A stretch of DNA of 12,467 bases. Source: JANNRR01 sp043736155. GTDB lineage: Bacteria > Pseudomonadota > Alphaproteobacteria > Rhodobacterales > Rhodobacteraceae. Shown in pieces: positions 5,391 through 12,176 of the stretch (positions are counted from its first letter, which is position 1; each line of letters starts with the position of its first letter). The stretch is from contig JAYTDA010000432.1 in assembly GCA_043736155.1 (NCBI GenBank), positions 1-12,467 of the forward strand, given 5' to 3'. The notes under the pieces were generated by a model. It saw only the letters and a list, made by a program, of their open reading frames with translations. It had not been told where the DNA came from and did no database searches. Position numbers and translations under genes: made by a program.

Positions 5391-7337
5391 TCAGGCCAGA
5401 TCAGGCGGCAGCGCCTCGGTCGCCAGCAGGTCCAGAACCTCCGTCAGCCCCAGCACACTGGTGCGGTTTTCGCCCAGACGGCGCAGCGTTACGTTACGGT
5501 TTGCCACCTCTTGCTGGCCAATTGCCAGGATCACCGGCACTTTTCCCAGCGAATGTTCACGCACTTTGTAGTTGATCTTTTCATTGCGCACATCCGCCTC
5601 GGCCCGCACCCCGCGCGCTTTCAGCGCCGCCACCACCTCTTGCACAAAGGCGTCGCCGTCCGACACGATCGAGGCCACCACCACCTGCCGCGCCGCCAGC
5701 CAGAACGGCAGTTTACCGGCGTAGTTCTCGATCAGGATGCCGATGAAGCGTTCAAACGACCCCAGAATGGCGCGGTGCAGCATATAGGGGCGGTGTTTGG
5801 CCCCATCGATCCCGATATATTCGGCACCCAGCCGCGCCGGCAGGTTGGGGTCAACCTGAAAGGTGCCGCATTGCCATGTGCGGCCAATGGCGTCGGTCAG
5901 TTTGAAATCCAGTTTTGGCCCGTAAAACGCGCCTTCGCCGGGATCGATCTCGTAGGGCACACCAGCGCCCTTGATCGCGGCTTCCAGCATGCCTTCAACC
6001 TTGTCCCAGGTCTCGTCCGAGCCGATGCGGACGGCGGGGCGGGTGGAAAACTTGATCTCGAAGCTGTCAAAGCCAAGGTCGCGGTACACGCTGGACAGCA
6101 GCCGGATGAAGCCCTCGCATTCAGAACCGATCTGATCCTCGGTGGCAAAGATATGGGCATCGTCCTGGGTAAAGCCGCGCACCCGCATCAGCCCGTGCAT
6201 CGAGCCTGAAGACTCGTAACGGTGGCACGACCCGAACTCCGCCAGCCTTAGCGGCAGGTCGCGGTAGCTTTTCAGCCCCTGGTTATAGACCTGCACATGG
6301 CAGGGGCAGTTCATCGGTTTCAGCGCGTTGACCCGCTTTTCCTTGGCGCCTTCCTCGTCAACCTCGACGATGAACATGTTTTCGCGGTAGGCTTCCCAGT
6401 GGCCCGACCGTTCCCACAGCACCCGGTCCACCACTTGCGGCGTCCTGATCTCCTTGTAGCCGGCGCTGGCCAGACGGCGGCGCATATAGTCCTCCAGCGT
6501 GCGCCAGATCATCCAGCCGTTGGGGTGCCAGAACACCATGCCCGGCGCTTCTTCCTGCAGGTGGAACAGTTCCATCTCGCGCCCCAGCTTGCGGTGGTCG
6601 CGTTTTGCCGCTTCTTCCAGCTGGGTCAGATGCGCCTTGAGGTCATCGCGGTTGCGGAATGCCACGCCATAGATCCGCTGCAACTGCTTTTTGCTGCTGT
6701 CGCCGCGCCAATAGGCCCCGGCGATTGACATCAGTTTGAAGCCGTCGGCGGGCACCTGACCGGTATGTTGCAGATGCGGCCCCCGGCACAGGTCTTGCCA
6801 GTGGCCGTGCCAATACATCCGCAAGGGTTCATCGCCGGGGATCGCCTCGATCAGTTCGACCTTGAACGGTTCTTGCCTCGCGACATAGTGCGCAATCGCC
6901 CGGGCGCGGTCCCAGATCTCGGTTTTCACCGGATCGCGGGCGTTGATGATCTGTTTCATCTTCGCCTCGATGGTGCCGAGGTCTTCGGGGCTGAACGGCT
7001 CGGCGCGGTCGAAATCGTAATACCAGCCGTTGGCAATCACCGGGCCGATGGTCACTTTGACATCGGGCCAAAGTTCCTGCACGGCGCGCGCCATGATGTG
7101 GGCCAGATCGTGGCGGATCAGTTCCAGCCCGGGCACCTCATCCTGCAGGGTGTGGATGGCGATGCTGGCATCGGACGGGATCGGCCATTGCAGGTCGAAA
7201 TGCTTGCCATTCACCGTGGCCGAGATTGCCTTTTTCGCCAGACCGGGGGAGATTGCGGCGGCGACTTCGGCAGGAGTCACGCCCGCAGCAAAGCTGCCCG
7301 ATGCTCCATCGGGAAATGTCAGGGAAATCTGTGCCAT
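5391..7337 (-). CDS. thrS: Threonyl-tRNA synthetase
   Basis: This 648-residue class II synthetase charges tRNA-Thr in the cytoplasm. The domains run in the usual order: N-terminal TGS-like domain (1-62), editing domain with the zinc-type residues His76, His80, Cys184 and His188 (RHDLAH and CRGPH), class II catalytic core and C-terminal anticodon-binding domain (about 545-645). The catalytic zinc ligands are Cys344 (PMNCPCH), His395 (DDAHIF) and His521 (MLHRAILGS), each ten residues after the E. coli positions 334, 385 and 511. Motif 2 is visible as FGSCHRYESSG. The extra Cys in NCPCH replaces the Gly of E. coli. A GAGGA ribosome-binding site precedes the ATG at 7337. The gene appears monocistronic, with a sigma70-like promoter at 7427-7399, and is full length and intact. 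Confidence 0.98.
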   Translation of the reverse strand: MAQISLTFPDGASGSFAAGVTPAEVAAAISPGLAKKAISATVNGKHFDLQWPIPSDASIAIHTLQDEVPGLELIRHDLAHIMARAVQELWPDVKVTIGPVIANGWYYDFDRAEPFSPEDLGTIEAKMKQIINARDPVKTEIWDRARAIAHYVARQEPFKVELIEAIPGDEPLRMYWHGHWQDLCRGPHLQHTGQVPADGFKLMSIAGAYWRGDSSKKQLQRIYGVAFRNRDDLKAHLTQLEEAAKRDHRKLGREMELFHLQEEAPGMVFWHPNGWMIWRTLEDYMRRRLASAGYKEIRTPQVVDRVLWERSGHWEAYRENMFIVEVDEEGAKEKRVNALKPMNCPCHVQVYNQGLKSYRDLPLRLAEFGSCHRYESSGSMHGLMRVRGFTQDDAHIFATEDQIGSECEGFIRLLSSVYRDLGFDSFEIKFSTRPAVRIGSDETWDKVEGMLEAAIKGAGVPYEIDPGEGAFYGPKLDFKLTDAIGRTWQCGTFQVDPNLPARLGAEYIGIDGAKHRPYMLHRAILGSFERFIGILIENYAGKLPFWLAARQVVVASIVSDGDAFVQEVVAALKARGVRAEADVRNEKINYKVREHSLGKVPVILAIGQQEVANRNVTLRRLGENRTSVLGLTEVLDLLATEALPPDLA

Positions 7338-7398
7338 GCGGGCGGTCCTCGTCGGTTTGGCGCCTACGGATGCGCCCGGTTGCGGGTCAGGGTGCCGC

Positions 7399-7427
7399 GT
7401 TATCCATGGCTGATTCGGCTAAGTCAA
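7399..7427 (-). promoter_or_regulatory. thrS: Sigma70-type promoter of thrS
   Basis: On the minus strand, TTGACT (7427-7422) is followed after 17 nt by GATAAC (7404-7399). These match the -35 and -10 consensus at 5 of 6 and 4 of 6 positions. The predicted start lies about 55 nt upstream of the thrS ATG, leaving no room for a long T-box-type leader. Confidence 0.55.
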
Positions 7428-7484
7428 GCCGGGTTGCGGTGTGGGGCCAAGGCGCTATGGTTTTGCGGGCAGCGGAGGGCGGGT

Positions 7485-8219
7485 ATGGTCGAGTTTCTGG
7501 AAACTGCGCAGGGTCGGCGCATTGCCTATCACCAAACGGCGGGGCAGGGTGCCGGGATCATTTTCCTCGGCGGGTTCGTGTCGGACATGCAGGGCACCAA
7601 GGCGCTGCATCTTGAGGCCTTTGCCAAGGCCCAAGGCCGCCCCTATCTGCGGTTCGACTATTCCGGTCATGGGCAATCCTCGGGACAGTTCACCGATGGT
7701 TGTATCGGGGATTGGGCCGAGGATGCCGCCGAAATCCTAGCCTTGGCGCAGGGGCCGCAGGTGCTGGTCGGATCGTCAATGGGCGGCTGGATCGCGCTGC
7801 TGCTGGCGCGGCGTTTTCCGGCGCGGATCAAGGGGTTGGTCACCATCGCCGCAGCGCCGGATTTCACCGAAGACAGTTTCTGGCACCGATTCACCACGGA
7901 TCAGCGCACCCGCCTGATGGCCGATGGCCAGATTACCCTGGCGTCGGACTATTCGCCCGATGGCTACCGCATCACCCGCCGCCTGATCGAGGATGGCCGC
8001 CGGAACCTGGTGCTGCGGGGTCCGCTGCCGCTGCCGTTCCCGACCCGGTTCCTGCAAGGCACCGCGGACGCCGAGGTGTCGGTGGCGCTGGCGCAGCGGT
8101 TGCTGGACCACGCCACCGGCGATAACCTGCGGCTGACGCTGGTCAAGGGCGCGGATCACCGGTTTTCAACGGCGCAACAGTTGGCACTGACCGAACAGGC
8201 GATTCTCGAAGTGTCCTAA
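7485..8219 (+). CDS. Alpha/beta hydrolase, ABHD10-like
   Basis: This is a 244-residue alpha/beta-hydrolase. The oxyanion-side strand (IIFLGGFVSDMQG, about 25-37) and a DYSGHGQSSG segment (58-67) precede the nucleophile elbow GSSMGGW with Ser98. The likely acid is Asp195 (LQGTADAEV) and the likely base His225 (KGADHRFS). The layout resembles the ABHD10 group of serine thioesterases (human ABHD10 is a mitochondrial depalmitoylase), which has alphaproteobacterial relatives. The ATG at 7485 is preceded by GGAGGG at 7474-7479; the frame remains open far upstream, but that part runs antisense to thrS. The gene is divergent from thrS and convergent with phaZ. The substrate is unknown; proximity to PHA genes does not prove a link. 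No signal peptide is seen, so it is probably cytoplasmic. Confidence 0.88.
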   Translation: MVEFLETAQGRRIAYHQTAGQGAGIIFLGGFVSDMQGTKALHLEAFAKAQGRPYLRFDYSGHGQSSGQFTDGCIGDWAEDAAEILALAQGPQVLVGSSMGGWIALLLARRFPARIKGLVTIAAAPDFTEDSFWHRFTTDQRTRLMADGQITLASDYSPDGYRITRRLIEDGRRNLVLRGPLPLPFPTRFLQGTADAEVSVALAQRLLDHATGDNLRLTLVKGADHRFSTAQQLALTEQAILEVS

Positions 8220-8236
8220 GCCAAGCGCTTGTTTTT
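8218..8236 (+). terminator. Weak intrinsic terminator after the hydrolase gene
   Basis: A short stem AAGC (8218-8221) / GCTT (8227-8230), overlapping the stop codon, is followed by five T (8232-8236). The stem is only four pairs, so efficiency is doubtful. The 66-nt gap to phaZ holds nothing else I recognise. Confidence 0.3.
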
Positions 8237-8285
8237 CGTCCAAATACTCACATTGGGCGTCAGCAGAAGTGCAGTCGGTAGAAAT

Positions 8286-9548
8286 TCAAACCAGCTTGAT
8301 CCGCGCCTCTTTCTTGTGCGCGACCGAATGGTCGATGAAGTTCAGCACCAAGGGCCGGATGTTGTTGCGCCAGCTTTTGCCGGCAAAGATGCCGTAATGG
8401 CCGGCACCATCTTCCAGATGCTGCTGTTTGCGCGCGTCCGGCAGGCCGGTCAGCAGGTTCAGCGCCGCAACGCATTGGCCCGGCGCGGAAATATCGTCGT
8501 GGGTGCCTTCGACCGTCATCACCGAAATATCGGTGATCTTGCCGATATCGACCCGGGTTCCGGCCACGGTGAAATCGTTGCGGGCAATCTCGCGGTTCTT
8601 GAAGATGCGTTCCACCGTCGACATGTAGAATTCCGCCGTCATGTCCATCACCGCCAGATATTCATCGTAGAACCGGTTGTGATGGTCGTGGTCCGAGGCT
8701 TCGCCCTTGGCATGCCGCACCACCTGTTCGTAAAACGCCTTGCTGTGCCGGTCGGTGTTCATCGAGATGAACGACGCCAGTTGCAAAAGTCCCGGGTAAA
8801 CCATCCGCCCCGCGCCGGCAAATTTGAACCCGACGCGTTGCAGCGCCAGATGTTCAAGGTGCCCCATGTCGATGCGGCGGCCAAAGTCGGTCACATCGGT
8901 CGCAGCGGCATCAGGGTCGACCGGGCCACCGATCAGCGTCAGGCTGCGTGGCTGTGCGCCGGGGTCTTCGCCCGCCAGATAGGCGGCGGCAGCCAGGGTC
9001 AGGGGTGCCGGTTGGCATACCGCGATCACATGGGTTTCCGGCCCGAGATGGCGCATGAAATCCACCAGATACAGCGTGTAATCTTCGATATCGAATTTGC
9101 CGCTTGATACCGGAATATCGCGGGCATTGTGCCAATCCGTCACATAGACTTCGCAATCCGGGATCAGACTGGCGACGGTAGAGCGCAGCAGCGTGGCATA
9201 GTGCCCCGACATCGGTGCCACCAGCAGAACCCGGCGGGGTTTTGCCGGGCGGCCCAGGACCTTGAACTGGATCAGATTGCCAAAGGCCCGTTCCACCACG
9301 GTTTCGACCCGCACGATATGGTCGCGGCCATCGTCGCCGGGCACGGTGCGGATGCCCCAGTCGGGTTTGACCACCATGCGTGAAAAGGTGCGTTCGGTGA
9401 CTTCGCCCCAGGCTGCCATCACCTTGAACATCGGGCTGGGGTATAGACCCACCGCCGGATAGGAGGCCATCGCCCGTGCCGTTGCCCCCAGCCACTCGTT
9501 GGTGTTGCGGACGGTTTCCATCATGTCGTAAGTAAGCATATACTTCAT
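8286..9548 (-). CDS. phaZ: Intracellular polyhydroxyalkanoate depolymerase PhaZ
   Basis: This 420-residue enzyme hydrolyses stored PHA on the granule, releasing hydroxyacid units. It matches the intracellular PhaZ1 type of Cupriavidus necator: a cysteine nucleophile (Cys178, in VIAVCQPAPL), Asp351 (GTHDDIS) and His384 (GAGHYGIF), close to the reported Cys183/Asp355/His388 triad. The N-terminus (MKYMLTYDMMETVRN) is typical of the family and fixes the start at the ATG at 9548, preceded by GAGG; an upstream ATG at 9611 would read into the regulatory region of phaC. No signal peptide, consistent with an intracellular enzyme. It is divergent from phaC, sharing a 98-nt intergenic region with one PhaR box, so synthesis and breakdown may be co-regulated. 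Confidence 0.95.
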   Translation of the reverse strand: MKYMLTYDMMETVRNTNEWLGATARAMASYPAVGLYPSPMFKVMAAWGEVTERTFSRMVVKPDWGIRTVPGDDGRDHIVRVETVVERAFGNLIQFKVLGRPAKPRRVLLVAPMSGHYATLLRSTVASLIPDCEVYVTDWHNARDIPVSSGKFDIEDYTLYLVDFMRHLGPETHVIAVCQPAPLTLAAAAYLAGEDPGAQPRSLTLIGGPVDPDAAATDVTDFGRRIDMGHLEHLALQRVGFKFAGAGRMVYPGLLQLASFISMNTDRHSKAFYEQVVRHAKGEASDHDHHNRFYDEYLAVMDMTAEFYMSTVERIFKNREIARNDFTVAGTRVDIGKITDISVMTVEGTHDDISAPGQCVAALNLLTGLPDARKQQHLEDGAGHYGIFAGKSWRNNIRPLVLNFIDHSVAHKKEARIKLV

Positions 9549-9613
9549 AATTGCCTCATTGTCGGGGAAGAGCCGCAGTCCTCGTCGCCCTCCCCCCGTC
9601 TGGTGACGCAATG

Positions 9614-9624
9614 CTGCACAGCAG
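9614..9624. promoter_or_regulatory. PhaR box upstream of phaC / phaZ
   Basis: CTGC-ACA-GCAG matches the CTGC-N3-GCAG operator reported for PhaR in Paracoccus and Rhodobacter. It lies 23 nt upstream of the phaC start and 66 nt upstream of the phaZ start. Confidence 0.6.
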
Positions 9625-9646
9625 AATGTAGGGTGGAAAGATTAAC

Positions 9647-11440
9647 ATGACAACCGAAGATCATGAGTCTGCTGAAAATCTGGAACGTATGAACGCCAAT
9701 CTGCTGAAGATTGAGGCGCTGGCTCAACGCATGGTTGCTGCGGTTGCAAACAAAAAGCCGCATGACGCCGGGCTGGCAGGGCCGGGTGACGATGTGTTCA
9801 TGAAAGCGGCGGCGGCCTACATGGTCGAAATGCTGCAGAACCCGGCGAAGATTCTGGAACACCAGATCGGCTACTGGGGCAAGTCGCTGAAACATTATGT
9901 CGAGGCGCAGCAGGCGCTGCGCGGCGGCAAACTGGTGCCCCCGCCGGATGAAACCCCGACAGACCGCCGCTTTGCCAACCCGTTGTGGGCAACTCACCCC
10001 TATTTCAACTATGTCAAACAGCAATATATGCTGACATCAGAGGCGATGGAAAGTGCGGTGGCCTCGCTGGACCATCTGGATGCCAAGGACAAGAAACGGG
10101 TCGAATTCTTCAGCCGCCAGATCATCGACATGTTTTCCCCCACCAACTTTCTCGGCACCAACCCCGAGGCGCTGGCCCGGGCGGTGGAAACCGATGGCCA
10201 GTCGCTGGTGTCGGGTCTGGAAAATCTGGTGCGCGATCTGGAGGCGAACGAAGGCGATCTCTTGGTGGCGCTGGCCGACAAGAAGGCGTTTCAGGTTGGC
10301 CAGAATCTGGCCACCACACCGGGGTCGGTGGTCTATCGCAACCGGATGTTCGAACTGATCCAATATGCACCCAGTACCGAAAAGGTGCACCGCACGCCGC
10401 TGATGATCTTTCCGCCATGGATCAACAAATTCTACATCATGGACCTGAAGCCAGCCAACAGCCTGATCAAATGGATCGTCGATCAGGGCTACACCCTGTT
10501 TGTGGTGTCCTGGGTCGACCCCGATGCCACCTATGCCGATGCATCGATGGAAACCTATGTGGACGAGGGCTATTTGACCGCGTTCCGCGAGGTCAAGGCA
10601 ATCACCGGCGAGGACAAGATCAATGTCGTCGGCTATTGCATCGCCGGAACAACGCTGGCGCTGACGCTGAGCCTGATGGCCAAGCGCGGCGATACATCGG
10701 TGAAATCGGCGACGTTTTTCACCACCCTGACCGACTTTTCCGATCAGGGCGAGATCGGGGTGTTTCTGACCGATGATTTCGTCGATGGCATCGAACGCGA
10801 AGTGGCGGAAAAGGGCATCCTGCATTCGTTTTTCATGTCGCGCACCTTTTCCTATCTGCGGTCCAACGATCTGGTCTATGCCCCGGCGATCCGCAGTTAC
10901 ATGATGGGCGAGGCGCCGCCGGCGTTTGATCTGCTGTTCTGGAACGGCGACAGCACCAACCTGCCCGCCCGGATGACGGTGCAATATCTGCGCGGCCTGT
11001 GCCAGAAGAACCAGTTCGCCAAGGAAGGGTTCACGCTGTTCGACCACAAGCTGCACTTGTCTGGCGTCAAGGTGCCGCTGTTTGCCGTGGCCTGTGAAAC
11101 CGACCATATCGCGGCCTGGCGGTCGAGCCTGAACGGGGTGCGGCAGATGGGGTCGAAGGACAAGACCTTTGTGCTGTCGCAATCGGGCCATATCGCCGGG
11201 ATCATCAATCCGCCCGCGAGAAACAAGTATGGCCACTATTCCAGCGATGCCGCGCTGGGGGATGCCGATGGCTGGAAAGCGGCGGCCAATTTCACCCCGG
11301 GGTCCTGGTGGCCAAAGTGGGATGCCTGGCTGACCAAACGGTCAGGGGCATGGGTTGCGGCCCGGGTGCCCGGCGATTCGGCGCATCCGGTACTGTGTGC
11401 CGCCCCCGGAACCTATGTGTTGGCCGACCGAAACAGCTGA
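9647..11440 (+). CDS. phaC: Class I polyhydroxyalkanoate synthase PhaC
   Basis: This 597-residue enzyme polymerises (R)-3-hydroxyacyl-CoA into PHA at the granule surface. The N-terminal non-catalytic region (1 to about 200) is followed by the alpha/beta-hydrolase core. The lipase-like box is GYCIAG with nucleophile Cys331; the acid is Asp486 (CETDHIAAW) and the base His515 (SGHIAGI), matching Cys319, Asp480 and His508 of Cupriavidus necator PhaC. Ala replaces the usual Gly in position five of the box, which seems normal for this lineage. The ATG at 9647 follows a GGTGGAAAG ribosome-binding site. The length fits class I (about 560-620), and no separate PhaE is seen. It is followed by phaP after 120 nt with its own regulatory region. 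A tail rich in proline, glycine and alanine (about 570-597) is ordinary. Confidence 0.97.
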   Translation: MTTEDHESAENLERMNANLLKIEALAQRMVAAVANKKPHDAGLAGPGDDVFMKAAAAYMVEMLQNPAKILEHQIGYWGKSLKHYVEAQQALRGGKLVPPPDETPTDRRFANPLWATHPYFNYVKQQYMLTSEAMESAVASLDHLDAKDKKRVEFFSRQIIDMFSPTNFLGTNPEALARAVETDGQSLVSGLENLVRDLEANEGDLLVALADKKAFQVGQNLATTPGSVVYRNRMFELIQYAPSTEKVHRTPLMIFPPWINKFYIMDLKPANSLIKWIVDQGYTLFVVSWVDPDATYADASMETYVDEGYLTAFREVKAITGEDKINVVGYCIAGTTLALTLSLMAKRGDTSVKSATFFTTLTDFSDQGEIGVFLTDDFVDGIEREVAEKGILHSFFMSRTFSYLRSNDLVYAPAIRSYMMGEAPPAFDLLFWNGDSTNLPARMTVQYLRGLCQKNQFAKEGFTLFDHKLHLSGVKVPLFAVACETDHIAAWRSSLNGVRQMGSKDKTFVLSQSGHIAGIINPPARNKYGHYSSDAALGDADGWKAAANFTPGSWWPKWDAWLTKRSGAWVAARVPGDSAHPVLCAAPGTYVLADRNS

Positions 11441-11465
11441 TTCGGCAGGGGGAGAAACTTTTGTG

Positions 11466-11476
11466 CTGCAGTGCAG
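11466..11476. promoter_or_regulatory. PhaR box 1 upstream of phaP
   Basis: CTGC-AGT-GCAG, extended to six-base arms (TGCTGC / GCAGCA). It is the most symmetrical of the four boxes and lies just upstream of the predicted phaP -35. Confidence 0.6.
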
Positions 11477-11485
11477 CATTTGCCC

Positions 11486-11514
11486 TTGATATTCTGCGGT
11501 GCAGCATGTATCTC
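11486..11514 (+). promoter_or_regulatory. phaP: Candidate phaP promoter
   Basis: TTGATA (11486-11491) matches the -35 consensus at 5 of 6, and TATCTC (11509-11514) is a poor -10 (3 of 6) at 17-nt spacing. The second PhaR box sits wholly in the spacer, where repressor binding would block polymerase. The -10 weakness lowers confidence. Confidence 0.4.
11494..11504. promoter_or_regulatory. PhaR box 2 upstream of phaP
   Basis: CTGC-GGT-GCAG, centred 28 bp downstream of box 1, inside the spacer of the candidate phaP promoter. Confidence 0.6.
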
Positions 11515-11530
11515 TGTTGCATCGCAGAAA

Positions 11531-11543
11531 CGGGATCGTCCCG
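11531..11543 (+). promoter_or_regulatory. Small hairpin in the phaP leader
   Basis: CGGGA and TCCCG pair around a 3-nt loop, 5 nt before the AAGGAG ribosome-binding site of phaP. It could stabilise this probably abundant mRNA. Short enough to be chance. Confidence 0.3.
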
Positions 11544-11560
11544 CCGCAAGGAGCTGAAAA

Positions 11561-12022
11561 ATGGCACAAGCACAAGATTTCACCAAAGTCATGCAGGACA
11601 TGATGGCGGCATTCCCGATGAACAACGCCTCGGTCACCGATGCGTTCAAGACCTCGGCAGCGCTGACCGAAAAGATGGCGAAAGTGGCGCTGGAAGCTGC
11701 TGAAAAGTCGACCGAGATTTCGACCAAATGGACCAGGGACACTCTGGCCAAGGTTGGCCTGGTTTCCAAAGCCAAGTCCGAACCGACCGATTACACCAAA
11801 GCCGTGACCGATTTCGCCTCGGCTTCCGCCGAAGCTGCCACCGAAACCATGGCTGCCTTTGCCGAAGTGGCAAAGAAAGTGCAGATGGAAACGGTTGAGC
11901 TGATGCTGTCGGCTGGCAAGGACTTTTCCGAAGACGCCACCGCTGCGGTGAAGCAAGCCACCGCTGAAGCAACCTCGGCTGTCAAGAAAGCCACTGCGAA
12001 CGTTGCCGCCGCTGTGAAGTGA
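11561..12022 (+). CDS. phaP: Phasin PhaP
   Basis: This 153-residue phasin coats the PHA granule. The sequence is almost wholly amphipathic helix, rich in Ala, Lys, Glu and Thr, without cysteine, signal peptide or membrane span, as expected. The N-terminal segment (MAQAQDFTKVMQDMMAAFPM) and the central region with SAALTEKMAKVALEAAEKS resemble the phasin family; the length (150-190) also fits. The last 28 residues are an Ala/Lys/Thr tail (from about 126, with AVK/VKK repeats) that resembles histone-H1-like or PhaF-type tails. A strong AAGGAG (11548-11553) precedes the ATG with 7-nt spacing, consistent with high expression. It has its own promoter region with two PhaR boxes and a duplicated terminator downstream, so it can be transcribed alone. 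Confidence 0.93.
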   Translation: MAQAQDFTKVMQDMMAAFPMNNASVTDAFKTSAALTEKMAKVALEAAEKSTEISTKWTRDTLAKVGLVSKAKSEPTDYTKAVTDFASASAEAATETMAAFAEVAKKVQMETVELMLSAGKDFSEDATAAVKQATAEATSAVKKATANVAAAVK

Positions 12023-12068
12023 TCGCTGGAACCTGATCGCTGCCACCTCCTCCCGGCGGCGTGACCTT

Positions 12069-12097
12069 GGGCGGGCCTTGTGCCCGCCCTTTCTATT
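12069..12097 (+). terminator. Intrinsic terminator 1 after phaP
   Basis: Eight-base arms GGGCGGGC (12069-12076) and GCCCGCCC (12082-12089) enclose a CTTGT loop and are followed by TTTCTATT. It lies 46 nt after the phaP stop. Confidence 0.8.
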
Positions 12098-12130
12098 GAA
12101 GGCAGCGCGGGCCTTGTGCCCGCCCTTTCT
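12071..12130. repeat. 24-bp tandem direct repeat of the terminator
   Basis: Bases 12071-12094 and 12107-12130 are identical over 24 positions, with a 36-bp period. Each copy carries hairpin arms, CTTGT loop and T-tract, so the repeat is a duplicated terminator unit with a diverged 12-bp spacer. Confidence 0.9.
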
Positions 12131-12134
12131 TTTT
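12107..12134 (+). terminator. Intrinsic terminator 2 after phaP
   Basis: Arms GCGGGC (12107-12112) and GCCCGC (12118-12123) share the CTTGT loop of the first copy, followed by a stronger T-tract (TTTCTTTTT, 12126-12134). The stem is shorter than copy 1 but the T-tract is better. Confidence 0.8.
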
Positions 12135-12157
12135 CAGAATGGCTGGCTTAAGCTTCG

Positions 12158-12168
12158 CTGCACCGCAG
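12158..12168. promoter_or_regulatory. PhaR box upstream of phaR (autoregulation)
   Basis: CTGC-ACC-GCAG lies 8 nt before the first possible phaR start, where bound PhaR would repress its own gene. Confidence 0.6.
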
Positions 12169-12176
12169 TGGGGGAA

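Noticed and set aside
7378..7440. Direct repeat GGTTGCGG (7378-7385 and 7432-7439) in the thrS upstream region
   Set aside because: Eight GC-rich bases repeated once are expected by chance at this composition and show no symmetry.
6765..7484. Long in-frame upstream extension of the hydrolase gene on the plus strand
   Set aside because: It runs antisense to thrS, has no family character, and the ABHD10-like protein with a good ribosome-binding site starts at 7485.
10037..11236. A 399-codon open frame antisense to phaC
   Set aside because: It is a shadow of the PHA synthase frame, with His/Gln/Arg-rich composition and no ribosome-binding context.
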